From an uncultured Collinsella sp. (GTDB lineage: Bacteria; Actinomycetota; Coriobacteriia; Coriobacteriales; Coriobacteriaceae): a DNA stretch of 13,232 bases. The notes under the pieces were generated by a model. It was given only the letters and a program-made list of their open reading frames with translations. It ran no database searches and was not told where the DNA came from. The position numbers were made by a program, and so were the translations under genes. Of the stretch, positions 1-7,491 are shown one piece after another. Numbering within the stretch: position 1 is the first letter of the stretch; the number at the start of each line of letters is the position of its first letter. The stretch spans positions 1 to 13,232 of the forward strand of contig CAJLAN010000023.1 in the NCBI GenBank assembly GCA_905204635.1, read 5' to 3'.

Positions 1-650
1 GGTGCGTGGCCGGCTTGGATATACGTCGCCAGCCCCTCAGTCGCCTCTGCCATATAGGGGCTATGAAATGCACCCGACACCGCGACCTTCATGGCCCGGC
101 CACCAGCCTCTTTTACCAAGACGTCGAGGGTCTGCAACGCATCGGGCGCTCCGGCAACAACCGTCTGCTGCGGGCTGTTGTAGTTGACCGGCCAGCAGTC
201 CTCGCCCGCCTGCGCAGCCAGGTTCTCGACTTGTGCCGCATCAAGCTTGATGACGGCGCGCATGCCGCCCGGATGGCGCTCGGCAGCCGCAGCCATCAGC
301 GCGGCGCGCTCGCACACGAGTTCAAAGCCCGCTCGCGTATCGAACGCCCCCGCAAAGGTGAGCGCGGCGACCTCGCCCAGCGAAAATCCCGCACAGGCGG
401 CAGGTACCACCCCGCGCTCGCGCAGGGCAACGGCAACAGCCAAGTCGTGCACGAACACGCATGGCTGCGTGTTCTCGGTCTGCGAGAGTTCCTCCTTGGA
501 GGCGCTCCGGCACTGCTCGCTGGTCCCCGGGCGCACCTCGTCGGCGATTGCGAACACCTCGGCGGCCGCCGGCGATGCTTCGATGAGGTCGACGCCCATC
601 ACGGGATGCTGGGCGCCCTGGCCGGCAAACAGAAACGCTACGCTACCCAT
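1..650 (-). CDS. fabD: Malonyl-CoA:ACP transacylase FabD (partial, 3' end beyond window)
   Basis: FabD moves the malonyl group from malonyl-CoA to holo-ACP, supplying the extender unit for fatty-acid elongation in the cytoplasm. Reading the minus strand from ATG at 650 gives an open frame of 216 codons that runs off the left edge, so about two thirds of a usual 310-residue FabD is present. Visible family signatures are the N-terminal GQGAQ (residues 10-14), the nucleophile elbow GFSLGE with Ser90, Arg115 in CERAALM (carboxylate binding) and His196 in GAFHSPYM (catalytic partner). The residue before the catalytic Ser is Phe rather than the common His; the GxSxG pattern is intact. The start lies inside the end of fabK, a 13-base overlap (638-650) that suggests translational coupling. 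The identification is strong; only the C-terminus is missing. Confidence 0.93.
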   Translation of the reverse strand, partial: MGSVAFLFAGQGAQHPVMGVDLIEASPAAAEVFAIADEVRPGTSEQCRSASKEELSQTENTQPCVFVHDLAVAVALRERGVVPAACAGFSLGEVAALTFAGAFDTRAGFELVCERAALMAAAAERHPGGMRAVIKLDAAQVENLAAQAGEDCWPVNYNSPQQTVVAGAPDALQTLDVLVKEAGGRAMKVAVSGAFHSPYMAEATEGLATYIQAGHA

Positions 651-1582
651 GCGCACGCACCCTTCAGGACGCGCTCGGCACCATCGACCAAGTCGTCGAC
701 GATTTCGCACGCACTCTGGCGCTCGTTGACCATGCCGGCAATCTGTCCGCACAAATACGAACCCTCTTCGTAATTACCGTCCTTTGCGGCCTTGCGAAGA
801 GCACCCGTGCCCATGGCCCCAAGCTCCTCGGGACTTGCACCCGCCGCCTCACTTTTAGCGTAGGCATTGGTGAAGGGGCTCTTGAGCGCACGCACCGGAT
901 GTCCCGTCGAACGGCCAGTCGCGCGCGTCGAGGTGTCTCCCGCCTTGAGCACCAGCTCTTTGTACTGCTCAGAAACAGTGCATTCGTTTGCAACGAGAAA
1001 GCGTGTACCCACCTGAACGCCGGCGGCACCGAGCATAAAGGCCGCTGCCACGCCGCGACCATCGGCGATGCCGCCAGCCGCAACCACGGGAATATCGACC
1101 GCATCGACAACCTGCGGCACCAGCGCCATCGTCGAGGTCTCGCCAATATGTCCACCCGATTCGGTGCCTTCGGCAACCACGGCGGTGGCCCCGCGACGTG
1201 CCACGAGACGCGCCAGCGCCACCGAAGCCACGACGGGGATGACCTTAATGCCCGCATCGTTCCAAGCCTTCATGTACTTGGTGGGATTGCCGGCACCCGT
1301 CACGACGACCGGCACTTGTTCATCGATCACAACCTGTGCGACCTCGTCGACAAACGGGCTCATGAGCATAACGTTGACGCCAAAGGGCTTATCCGTCTTG
1401 GCGCGCAGCTCGTGAATCTGATCGCGCAGCCAGTTGGCGTCGGCATTCATGGCCGCGATAATGCCTAAGCCGCCTGCCTCGGACACGGCAGATGCCAGCG
1501 AGGCGTCGGCAATCCAGGCCATGCCACCCTGGAACACGGGCTTTTCGATGCCGAGCAGCTCGCAGAGAGGAGTCTTGAGCAT
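638..1582 (-). CDS. fabK: FMN-dependent enoyl-ACP reductase II (FabK)
   Basis: FabK reduces trans-2-enoyl-ACP to acyl-ACP, the last step of each elongation cycle, using FMN and NAD(P)H. The 314-residue protein has the TIM-barrel layout of the 2-nitropropane dioxygenase/FabK family. It shows FQGGMAWIAD near the N-terminus (residues about 18-27), GAGNP (flavin region), AEGTESGGHIGE (with the His typical of this family), AAGGIADGRG and GVQVGTRFL (phosphate binding). ATG at 1582 follows the acpP stop by two bases, with GGAG eight bases upstream inside acpP; the TAG at 638 overlaps fabD. Its place between acpP and fabD points to FabK rather than a nitronate monooxygenase. FabK enzymes are not homologous to FabI and are generally insensitive to triclosan (family knowledge). 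Confidence 0.92.
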   Translation of the reverse strand: MLKTPLCELLGIEKPVFQGGMAWIADASLASAVSEAGGLGIIAAMNADANWLRDQIHELRAKTDKPFGVNVMLMSPFVDEVAQVVIDEQVPVVVTGAGNPTKYMKAWNDAGIKVIPVVASVALARLVARRGATAVVAEGTESGGHIGETSTMALVPQVVDAVDIPVVAAGGIADGRGVAAAFMLGAAGVQVGTRFLVANECTVSEQYKELVLKAGDTSTRATGRSTGHPVRALKSPFTNAYAKSEAAGASPEELGAMGTGALRKAAKDGNYEEGSYLCGQIAGMVNERQSACEIVDDLVDGAERVLKGACAWVA

Positions 1583-1584
1583 CT

Positions 1585-1821
1585 CTACTTCTCCAATGCC
1601 GCCTCAACCGTATCGGCGAACTCGCCGACTGTCTTGGGGTTCTCCTCGGTATCGAGCTGGATACCAAACTCGTCCTCGACGGCGACGAGGATCTCGACGG
1701 TGCCCAGGCTGTCGAGGCCAATCTCCTCGAGCGTGGACTCGGGCTTCATTTCGACGTCGTCAAGGCCAGCGGTCTCGCGGATAACGTCGCAAACGCGCTC
1801 GAAGGTCTTCTGATCTGCCAT
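1585..1821 (-). CDS. acpP: Acyl carrier protein
   Basis: This small acidic 78-residue protein carries growing acyl chains on a 4'-phosphopantetheine arm. The attachment motif GLDSLGTVEI is plain, with the modified Ser at residue 38, the usual place. Predicted helices and the abundance of Asp/Glu match ACP. ATG at 1821 has the ribosome binding site AAAGGAGA six bases upstream. It sits 52 bases downstream of fabH and two bases upstream of fabK, so it is the cognate ACP of this fab operon. No terminator separates it from either neighbour. Confidence 0.96.
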   Translation of the reverse strand: MADQKTFERVCDVIRETAGLDDVEMKPESTLEEIGLDSLGTVEILVAVEDEFGIQLDTEENPKTVGEFADTVEAALEK

Positions 1822-1873
1822 GGTAGTTCTCCTTTGTTTGTGCCCTAGGGGCGTTTTTATTTCCTATGTGCGA

Positions 1874-2833
1874 CTACTTCCAACGAAGCAGATAGCCACC
1901 TATATCCAGGCCGGCGCCAAATCCAACGAGGGCGATAGTGTCGCCCGCATTCAGTGCGTCGGTGCGTGCCAGCCGGTCAAGCGCAAAGGGAATGCAAGCG
2001 CTCGAAATATTGCCGGTCTCGCGCAGCGTTCGAACCACACGCTCGTCTGGCACGCCGAGGCGCTTGACCGCCTGACTCAGGATTCGTTCGTTAGCCTGAT
2101 GGAATACAAAATGATCGATATCTTCGACCGAAATGCCCGCATCGCTCGCAAGCTTATGGACCGTGTCGCAGATGGCGTTGACGCCAAACTTGAAGACGCG
2201 ACGGCCGTTCATGGAAAGCACGCTTTCGCTATCCGCGGAGGCCTTAAACGGCGAGGTTCCGACCAGACCGGGAACGCGCAACGTCTCGACGTCGGGCGCC
2301 GTCGAAAGCTCAACGGCAAGAGGGTTGTCTCCCCCAGCCTCCATCACAGCGGCGCCAGCCCCATCGCCAAAGAGCACGCAGGTGGCGCGGTCGGTCCAAT
2401 CAAGCGCGCGCGTCATCTGCTCGGCAGCAACGACAAGCACATGCTTGGCTCGTCCTCGGGCGATATAGCCCTCGGCGACATCGAGCGCAAATACGAAGCC
2501 GGCGCAGGCCGCCGAGACATCGAAGGCAGGGCACGTCGCGCCTAGTCGCTCAGCAACGGCACACGCCTCAGCGGGAACAAGGTGGTCGCCCGTCGTCGTC
2601 GAGCAGACAATCAGATCCAGCTGGCTCGCGTCGATTCCGGACACCTGGAGGGCCCGCTCGCTCGCCGCTACGGCAAGATCGTCAAGTGACTCGGTGGTGC
2701 AGACGTGGCGGCTCTTGATACCGGTGCGGGTAAAAATCCACTCATCCGAGGTATCGAGGAACTCGGACAGCTCGTCATTGGAAACACTGCGCTTAGGAAG
2801 CGCCGAGCCTGTTCCAAGAATCGTGAAACCCAT
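1874..2833 (-). CDS. fabH: Beta-ketoacyl-ACP synthase III (FabH)
   Basis: FabH condenses an acyl-CoA primer (acetyl-CoA or a branched primer) with malonyl-ACP to start fatty-acid synthesis. The 319-residue protein has the thiolase-fold catalytic triad: Cys110 in DVSAACAGF, His245 in FVFHQANER and Asn275 in ETGNISSACIP. These fall within one or two positions of the E. coli enzyme. GFGAG near the C-terminus is also typical. The start is placed at ATG 2833 because AAGGAGG lies six bases upstream and the protein then begins MGFTILGTGSALP as the family does; an in-frame ATG at 2890 would add 19 residues that run through the putative operator. It is the first gene of the minus-strand fab operon, and FabH proteins are common targets of feedback control. 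Primer preference cannot be read with confidence. Confidence 0.95.
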   Translation of the reverse strand: MGFTILGTGSALPKRSVSNDELSEFLDTSDEWIFTRTGIKSRHVCTTESLDDLAVAASERALQVSGIDASQLDLIVCSTTTGDHLVPAEACAVAERLGATCPAFDVSAACAGFVFALDVAEGYIARGRAKHVLVVAAEQMTRALDWTDRATCVLFGDGAGAAVMEAGGDNPLAVELSTAPDVETLRVPGLVGTSPFKASADSESVLSMNGRRVFKFGVNAICDTVHKLASDAGISVEDIDHFVFHQANERILSQAVKRLGVPDERVVRTLRETGNISSACIPFALDRLARTDALNAGDTIALVGFGAGLDIGGYLLRWK

Positions 2834-2849
2834 CACTAACCTCCTTTGA

Positions 2850-2868
2850 GTTGTTGACGTGTTTACAT
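2850..2868. promoter_or_regulatory. Putative operator copy 1 (proximal to fabH)
   Basis: This is a 19-base copy of GTTGTTGACGTGTTTACAT. It differs from the copy at 2898-2916 by one base. It sits between the fabH ribosome binding site and a possible -10 element (TATCCT on the minus strand, 2879-2884). Each copy is an imperfect palindrome with TGTT at one end and TACA or AACA at the other. Paired sites around a fab promoter suggest a repressor of fatty-acid synthesis. The regulator is not identifiable from this window. Confidence 0.5.
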
Positions 2869-2897
2869 CGACCAAGAGAGGATAGCGCATTTCAGTC

Positions 2898-2916
2898 GTT
2901 GTTGACGTGTTAACAT
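2898..2916. promoter_or_regulatory. Putative operator copy 2 (distal)
   Basis: This second 19-base copy, GTTGTTGACGTGTTAACAT, is 48 bases from the first (18 of 19 identical). Here the right half forms the perfect palindrome TGTTAACA. Relative to the candidate minus-strand -10 at 2879-2884 it covers the -35 position, where the sequence is a poor -35 match. That would fit either repression or activator dependence. It is inferred from repetition and position alone. Confidence 0.5.
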
Positions 2917-2920
2917 TAAA

Positions 2921-2949
2921 TTGTCCAAATGTGACAAAGGCTTCACATT
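2921..2949. promoter_or_regulatory. Two overlapping short inverted repeats upstream of birA
   Basis: Two dyads overlap here: TTGTC-N7-GACAA (2921-2937) and AATGTGA-N8-TCACATT (2928-2934 with 2943-2949). They lie between the paired fabH repeats and the birA ribosome binding site, so a regulator bound here could affect birA, fabH or both. The second dyad resembles a CRP site but has an 8-base rather than 6-base spacer. No convincing birA promoter was found; the match TTGTCC(17)CACATT is weak. Confidence 0.35.
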
Positions 2950-3009
2950 GTGTCTGTCTCTCGAAACCATTGCGTTATTCACTTATTCATTAAGGAGGTA
3001 GCAGCCGTT

Positions 3010-3786
3010 ATGGATGCCAAATTAACGATAGTCGACGTAACCGGATCGACCAACGATGACCTGCTCGAAGCAGGAAAACAGGGTGCGCCGCACGGCACAG
3101 GACTTGCCGCCCGGGCTCAGACAGCAGGACGCGGCCGGCGCGGCCACACGTGGGATTCAACCGCTGGCAACCTATTGCTTTCGATTGTCCTGCGTCCATG
3201 CGTTAATCCTGCAAAGTACTCTGGTCTTGCCGCCGTCAGCGGCCTAGCGGTGCTCGAGGCGCTCGAGGCGCAAGGGCTTGCTAACGAGATCGGCCTCAAA
3301 TGGCCCAACGATCTGGTCGCGCGAGGACGCAAGCTCGGCGGCATTCTGGTCGAGGCCGCACGCGATAACGAAGGCAACCCCTTTGCGGTCTGTGGCATCG
3401 GCGTCAACGTGAACTATGTGCCCGCGGAGGTTCCCGATGGCGGCCTGCCGGCAATCGGCCTGTCAGACCTCAACGAGAACGTTCCCGCCGTCGATGTATT
3501 ACTCAAGGAGGTCTATCACACCGTCGTTAACGCTGCGGACGCATGGGCAGATCTGCTCAACGCCATGGAAGAAAACGCTGGACCGCTCGCGCCCGTCCAC
3601 GACGAATATGTCGCACACCTCAATTGGATTGGGGAGCACGTTATCGCCCGCTCCCCCGCAGGAGACGAACTGGCGCGAGGCATCTTTAAAACCGTCGATG
3701 CCTTTGGTCGCGCGTGTATCGAAACGGAAAACAGCTTGCAAGCCTTTCATTTTGAGGAGGCATCGCTGCGCCCCTTGAGCGAATAG
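3010..3786 (+). CDS. birA: Biotin--[acetyl-CoA carboxylase] ligase
   Basis: The enzyme activates biotin as biotinyl-5'-AMP and attaches it to the carrier lysine of biotin-dependent enzymes, chiefly the BCCP subunit of acetyl-CoA carboxylase, which makes the malonyl-CoA used by the fab genes next door. The 258-residue protein shows STNDD (residues 13-17), the adenylate loop GRGRRG (40-45), KWPND (97-101), KLGGILVE (108-115) and CGIGVNVNY, followed by the small C-terminal domain. There is no N-terminal helix-turn-helix, so it is a monofunctional (group I) ligase and not a DNA-binding repressor like E. coli BirA. The start is ATG 3010, 10-11 bases after TAAGGAGG (2991-2998); an in-frame GTG at 2950 would add 20 unlikely residues. 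It is divergent from fabH and convergent with rpsJ. Confidence 0.93.
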   Translation: MDAKLTIVDVTGSTNDDLLEAGKQGAPHGTGLAARAQTAGRGRRGHTWDSTAGNLLLSIVLRPCVNPAKYSGLAAVSGLAVLEALEAQGLANEIGLKWPNDLVARGRKLGGILVEAARDNEGNPFAVCGIGVNVNYVPAEVPDGGLPAIGLSDLNENVPAVDVLLKEVYHTVVNAADAWADLLNAMEENAGPLAPVHDEYVAHLNWIGEHVIARSPAGDELARGIFKTVDAFGRACIETENSLQAFHFEEASLRPLSE

Positions 3787-3840
3787 GATGCCGCAGCCAC
3801 CTACTCGACAGCATTACCCAGCAGTCCAAACCATCATGCA

Positions 3841-3880
3841 AAACAAAAGAGCCCCGCTACCAAGATGGCAGCGGGGCTCT
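3841..3880 (-). terminator. Rho-independent terminator after rpsJ
   Basis: On the minus strand a perfect 11-bp stem (AGAGCCCCGCT with AGCGGGGCTCT; plus positions 3848-3858 and 3870-3880) encloses an 11-base loop and is followed by TTTTGTTTT. It lies just beyond the rpsJ stop and closes the str operon. It may also shield birA from convergent transcripts. Read in the plus direction there is no T-tract after the stem, so it is not an obvious birA terminator. Confidence 0.9.
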
Positions 3881-3901
3881 GTAAGCTATGAGCAATATCG
3901 C

Positions 3902-4210
3902 TTAGAGCTTGATGTCGATGTCGACGCCAGCGGGGAGGTCGAGACGCATGAGCGAATCAACGGTGCCCGAGGTGGGGTCGAGGATGTCGATGAGGCGCTT
4001 GTGGGTGCGCATCTCGAACTGCTCACGGGAGTCCTTGTTCACGTGCGGCGAGCGGATAACCGTGTATAGGTTGCGCTCGGTGGGCAGGGGGACAGGACCG
4101 GAAACGCGAGCGCCGGTCTTCTGAGCGGTCTCAACGATGAGCTTCGCGGACTGATCGACGACCTCGTGATCATAGCCCTTGAGGCGAATGCGGATCTTCT
4201 GGGTAGCCAA
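3902..4210 (-). CDS. rpsJ: 30S ribosomal protein S10
   Basis: S10 is a small-subunit head protein and, in bacteria generally, also NusE, a partner of NusB in antitermination. The 102-residue protein has the family length and signatures: [15 protein letters not shown] at the start, [10 protein letters not shown] (residues about 37-46), and the conserved [19 protein letters not shown] loop. The start codon is TTG at 4210, with GGAGG six bases upstream. It is 60 bases downstream of fusA with no visible terminator between. In most bacteria rpsJ heads the S10 operon (rplC and others follow); here a strong terminator follows directly and the next gene is birA on the other strand, so rpsJ is the last gene of the str operon. 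Confidence 0.97.
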   Translation of the reverse strand: MATQKIRIRLKGYDHEVVDQSAKLIVETAQKTGARVSGPVPLPTERNLYTVIRSPHVNKDSREQFEMRTHKRLIDILDPTSGTVDSLMRLDLPAGVDIDIKL

Positions 4211-4270
4211 CTTAAACCTCCAAAGAGTGCGAGAGATGTTCTCGCGGATTACGTAACAGGGAGCTCGAAC

Positions 4271-6370
4271 TTAGGCGTTCTTGCTCATGACCTCGTCCAC
4301 GATGGACTTGGGCGCGGGCTCATAAGAGTCGAACTGCATCGTGTAGGATGCACGGCCCTGGGTCTGGGAGCGAAGGTCGGTAGCGTAACCGAACATCTCG
4401 CCCAGCGGCACCTTGGCACGGATGAGCTTGCTGTTCTTGCGATCCTCCATGCCCTCGATCTTGCCGCGGCGACCGGAGAGGTTGCCCATAACGTCGCCCA
4501 TGTACTGCTCGGGGGTCTCGACCTCGACAGCCATGATCGGCTCGAGCAGCTGCGGATCGGACTTCTTGAGGGCGTCCTTGATAGCCATGGAACCGGCGAT
4601 CTTGAAGGCGGCCTCGGAGGAGTCGACCTCGTGGTAAGAACCGTCGAACAGGGTGACCTTAACGTCGAGGACCGGGAAGCCGGCGATAACACCGGTGTTC
4701 AGGGCCTCCTGGATGCCCTTGTCGATGGACGGGATGTACTCCTTGGGCACGACGCCGCCGACGATAGCGTTGACGAACTCGTAGCCGAAGCCCTCCTCCA
4801 TCTTCTCGAGCTTGATGACGGCGTGGCCATACTGACCGCGACCACCGGACTGACGGACGAACTTGCCCTCAGCCTTCTCGACGTCGTGACCAGCGGTCTC
4901 GCGGTAGGCAACCTGGGGCTTACCAACGTTAGCGTCAACCTTGAACTCGCGGAGCAGACGGTCGACGATGATCTCGAGGTGCAGCTCGCCCATGCCGGCG
5001 ATGATGGTCTGACCGGTCTCGTGGTTGGTGGACACCTGGAAGGTCGGGTCCTCCTCGGCGAGCTTGGTCAGAGCCAGGGACATCTTGTCCTGCTCGGCCT
5101 TGGTCTTGGGCTCGATGGCAACGTCGATAACGGGCTTAGCGAACTCGATCTTCTCGAGGACGATCTCCTTGCCCTCTTCGCACAGGGTGTCACCGGTGGT
5201 GGAGTTCTTGAAGCCGACGCAAGCGACGATGTCGCCGGCGGCAGCGTCGTCACGGTCGATACGCTCGGCGGCGTTCATCTCGAGGATGCGGCCGAGGCGC
5301 TCACGCTGACCGTTGGAAGCGTTGATCACGTAGGAGCCGGACTCGGCACGACCGGAGTAAACGCGGACGTAGGTGAGCTTACCGACGAACGGGTCGGTCA
5401 TGATCTTAAAGACCAGGCCAGAGAAGGGCTCGTCGAAGGAAGGATGACGCTCGATCTCCTCGCCGGTGTCCGGATCGGTACCGGTGACGGCCTCAACGTC
5501 GAGCGGGCTGGGCAGGTAGTCGACGACAGCGTCGAGCAGCTCCTGGACGCCCTTGTTCTTGTAGGCGGAGCCCACGAAGACGAGGTTGAGCTCGTTGGCC
5601 AGAACGCCCTTGCGCAGAGCAGCCTTGAGCTCCTCGACGGTGAAGTCCTCCTCCATGAGGATCTTCTCCATGAGCTCGTCGTCAAAGCTGGCAGCAGCGT
5701 CGAGGAGCTCCTCGCGCTTGGTGGCAGCGATGTCAGCGAACTCAGCCGGGATCTCGTCCATCGGCTCGGGGTAGGTCATGCCCTTGTCGTCGGCCTTGAA
5801 GTCCCAAGCAGTCATGGTGACCAGGTCGATGACGCCCCAGAAGTTGTCCTCGGCGCCCATCGGGACCTGAGCGGCCACGGCGTTGGCGTCGAGACGATCC
5901 TTCATGGTCTCGATAGCGTTGAAGAAGTCAGCGCCCACGCGGTCATACTTGTTGATGAAGGCGATGCGGGGGACGTTGAAGGTAGAAGCCTGACGCCAAA
6001 CGGTCTCAGACTGGGGCTGAACGCCGGCAACGGCGTCGAAGACGGCGACAGCGCCATCGAGGACGCGCAGGCAGCGCTCGACCTCGGCGGTGAAGTCAAC
6101 GTGGCCCGGGGTGTCGATGATCTGGATGCGGTAGTCGGTACCGTCCTTCTTCCAGAAGCACGTGGTAGCAGCGGAGGTAATGGTTACGCCGCGCTCCTGC
6201 TCCTGAACCATCCAGTCCATGGTGGCAGCACCGTCGTGGACCTCACCGATCTTGTGGGTCTTACCGGTGTAGTAAAGAATACGCTCGGTCGTGGTGGTCT
6301 TACCGGCATCGATGTGAGCCATGATGCCGATGTTACGGGTATCGGAAAGCTTGTACTTAGGCTTAGCCAT
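4271..6370 (-). CDS. fusA: Elongation factor G
   Basis: EF-G is the GTPase that drives ribosomal translocation and, with RRF, ribosome recycling. The 699-residue protein has the five-domain length. GTPase motifs are in order: G1 AHIDAGKT (18-25), G2 RGVTIT (60-65), G3 DTPGH (86-90) and G4 NKYD (140-143). Domain IV is recognisable from [11 protein letters not shown] and the C-terminal domain from [12 protein letters not shown]. The G4 motif has Tyr where NKMD is usual; the specificity residues Asn, Lys and Asp are kept. ATG at 6370 has AAGGA six bases upstream and is 19 bases after rpsG. It looks like the ordinary translocase, not a tetracycline-protection paralogue, because of its str-operon setting. 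Confidence 0.97.
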   Translation of the reverse strand: MAKPKYKLSDTRNIGIMAHIDAGKTTTTERILYYTGKTHKIGEVHDGAATMDWMVQEQERGVTITSAATTCFWKKDGTDYRIQIIDTPGHVDFTAEVERCLRVLDGAVAVFDAVAGVQPQSETVWRQASTFNVPRIAFINKYDRVGADFFNAIETMKDRLDANAVAAQVPMGAEDNFWGVIDLVTMTAWDFKADDKGMTYPEPMDEIPAEFADIAATKREELLDAAASFDDELMEKILMEEDFTVEELKAALRKGVLANELNLVFVGSAYKNKGVQELLDAVVDYLPSPLDVEAVTGTDPDTGEEIERHPSFDEPFSGLVFKIMTDPFVGKLTYVRVYSGRAESGSYVINASNGQRERLGRILEMNAAERIDRDDAAAGDIVACVGFKNSTTGDTLCEEGKEIVLEKIEFAKPVIDVAIEPKTKAEQDKMSLALTKLAEEDPTFQVSTNHETGQTIIAGMGELHLEIIVDRLLREFKVDANVGKPQVAYRETAGHDVEKAEGKFVRQSGGRGQYGHAVIKLEKMEEGFGYEFVNAIVGGVVPKEYIPSIDKGIQEALNTGVIAGFPVLDVKVTLFDGSYHEVDSSEAAFKIAGSMAIKDALKKSDPQLLEPIMAVEVETPEQYMGDVMGNLSGRRGKIEGMEDRKNSKLIRAKVPLGEMFGYATDLRSQTQGRASYTMQFDSYEPAPKSIVDEVMSKNA

Positions 6371-6389
6371 GTTAGTTCCTTACCTTAAC

Positions 6390-6863
6390 TTACCAACGAT
6401 AGTGAGAGAACGCGCGGTTGGCCTCGGCCATCTTGAAGACGTCCTCACGCTTCTTGACGGAAGCGCCCAGGCCGTTGGAAGCGTCGAGGATCTCGTTGGC
6501 GAGACGCTCGCGCATGGTGTGCTCCTTGCGCTTGCGGGAGAAGTCGACGATCCAGCGGATCGCCAGCGTGGTGGCACGACGGGAGTTGACCTCCATCGGG
6601 ACCTGATAGGTAGCGCCACCGACACGCTTGGGCTTGACCTCGAGCGTGGGCTTGACGTTGTCCATAGCCTTCTTGAAGGTAGCGAGAGCGTCGCCACCCT
6701 CGGACTTCTCGGCAACGATCTCGAAAGCGGTGTAAACGATGCGCTCAGCGGTGGCCTTCTTGCCGTCAAGAAGGACCTTGTTGATGAGCTGAGTCACCAG
6801 GCGGTTGTTGTAAACGGCGTCAGGCTGAACCTCACGACGATTAGCTGCTGCACGACGCGGCAT
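6390..6863 (-). CDS. rpsG: 30S ribosomal protein S7
   Basis: S7 nucleates assembly of the 30S head by binding the 3' domain of 16S rRNA and lines the E-site exit. The protein has 157 residues, beginning [20 protein letters not shown] and ending in the characteristic FSHYRW; the motif [16 protein letters not shown] is also typical. ATG at 6863 follows AAGGAG by seven bases. It is the second gene of the str operon, 73 bases after rpsL and 19 before fusA. In E. coli S7 represses this operon by binding the rpsL-rpsG spacer; the spacer here also holds a hairpin (6887-6910). Confidence 0.97.
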   Translation of the reverse strand: MPRRAAANRREVQPDAVYNNRLVTQLINKVLLDGKKATAERIVYTAFEIVAEKSEGGDALATFKKAMDNVKPTLEVKPKRVGGATYQVPMEVNSRRATTLAIRWIVDFSRKRKEHTMRERLANEILDASNGLGASVKKREDVFKMAEANRAFSHYRW

Positions 6864-6886
6864 GTGAAATCTCCTTAAGTGTCTAC

Positions 6887-6910
6887 CGTGCGGCGCTTAG
6901 GCGGCACACG
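6887..6910 (-). promoter_or_regulatory. Hairpin in the rpsL-rpsG spacer, possible S7 control site
   Basis: On the minus strand CGTGTGCCGC, loop CTAA, then GCGCCGCACG form a 10-bp stem with one mismatch and one G-U pair. It ends about 10 bases before the rpsG ribosome binding site. By analogy with the E. coli str spacer it could be the S7 autoregulatory target, but the sequence was not compared with the E. coli site. It has no T-tract, so it is not a terminator. Confidence 0.4.
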
Positions 6911-6936
6911 GCGAAAGTATCAAAACGTTATCTGGC

Positions 6937-7314
6937 TTATTTGGCCTTGGGGCGCTTAGCACCGTACTTGGAACGGGCCTGCATACGGTTCTGGACCGGA
7001 GCAGCGTCGTAGGCGCCACGGATGACGTGATAACGGACACCAGGGAGGTCACGGACACGACCGCCGCGGACGAGCACGATGGAGTGCTCCTGCAGGTTGT
7101 GGCCCTCACCCGGGATGTAAGCAGTAACTTCGATGCCGTTGACAAGGCGAACACGGGCAACCTTACGAAGAGCCGAGTTCGGCTTCTTGGGGCTCGTGGT
7201 GAAGACGCGGGTGCACACGCCGCGCTTCTGGGAGTTGTGCTGCAGGGCAGCGTTCTTGGACTTCTTGGGCACGGAACGACGGCCCTGGCGAACCAGCTGG
7301 TTAATAGTAGGCAA
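6937..7314 (-). CDS. rpsL: 30S ribosomal protein S12
   Basis: S12 sits at the decoding centre and controls accuracy of tRNA selection. The 125-residue protein is typical: [11 protein letters not shown] at the start, [11 protein letters not shown] (residues 41-51) and [10 protein letters not shown], then [18 protein letters not shown] and a [10 protein letters not shown] tail. Lys43 and Lys44 are present. Residue 88, a Lys in E. coli and Mycobacterium tuberculosis, is Arg here (codon at 7051-7053, CGT). Asp89, the position methylthiolated by RimO in species that have it, is kept. The start codon is TTG at 7314, with AAGGAG six bases upstream at 7321-7326. It is the first gene of the str operon, with the promoter about 95 bases upstream. 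Confidence 0.97.
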   Translation of the reverse strand: MPTINQLVRQGRRSVPKKSKNAALQHNSQKRGVCTRVFTTSPKKPNSALRKVARVRLVNGIEVTAYIPGEGHNLQEHSIVLVRGGRVRDLPGVRYHVIRGAYDAAPVQNRMQARSKYGAKRPKAK

Positions 7315-7407
7315 AGCGTACTCCTTCTCGAATGATTCCAGCTTTCTGTAAAGTGCAACGGCTTGAATCGAGGGGTCAGCATCCCCCTACGAAACACGCA
7401 GTTCGAT

Positions 7408-7436
7408 AGGATACGTGCCGTTAGCTGTGTCGTCAA
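7408..7436 (-). promoter_or_regulatory. sigma70-type promoter of the str operon
   Basis: Reading the minus strand, TTGACG (plus 7431-7436) is followed after exactly 17 bases by TATCCT (7408-7413). Both boxes are close to the TTGACA/TATAAT consensus. Transcription would begin near 7400, giving a leader of roughly 85 bases before rpsL. It lies downstream of the rpoBC terminator, so the str genes can be expressed independently of rpoBC. Confidence 0.72.
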
Positions 7437-7491
7437 CAGACCACGCCGCCGGGCGTATCCCAAAATTGGCACATTTCCGCAAAGCCTACAC

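Noticed and set aside
1822..1873. Terminator between fabH and acpP (CCCTAGGG palindrome near a T-run)
   Set aside because: The stem is only a few base pairs, the T-run is on the plus strand while the genes are on the minus strand, and the spacing fits an operon.
2834..2890. ATG at 2890 as the fabH start
   Set aside because: FabH proteins start just before the ILGTGSALP motif, and AAGGAGG sits six bases before ATG 2833.
2879..2937. A clear sigma70 promoter for fabH
   Set aside because: TATCCT at 2879-2884 is a fair -10, but CGTCAA at the 17-base position is a poor -35; alternatives starting from TTGTCA (2932-2937) lack a good -10.
2928..2949. CRP/FNR-type binding site (TGTGA...TCACA)
   Set aside because: The spacer is 8 bases rather than 6, so it is not a canonical CRP site. 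It is kept only as an unnamed inverted repeat.
2950..3009. Upstream in-frame GTG start for birA
   Set aside because: It would add 20 residues before the STND region and place the ribosome binding site inside the gene.
4166..6388. A 740-codon plus-strand open frame opposite fusA
   Set aside because: Same antisense effect over fusA, whose identity is certain; the product is Gly/Leu/Val/Asp-rich with no motif.
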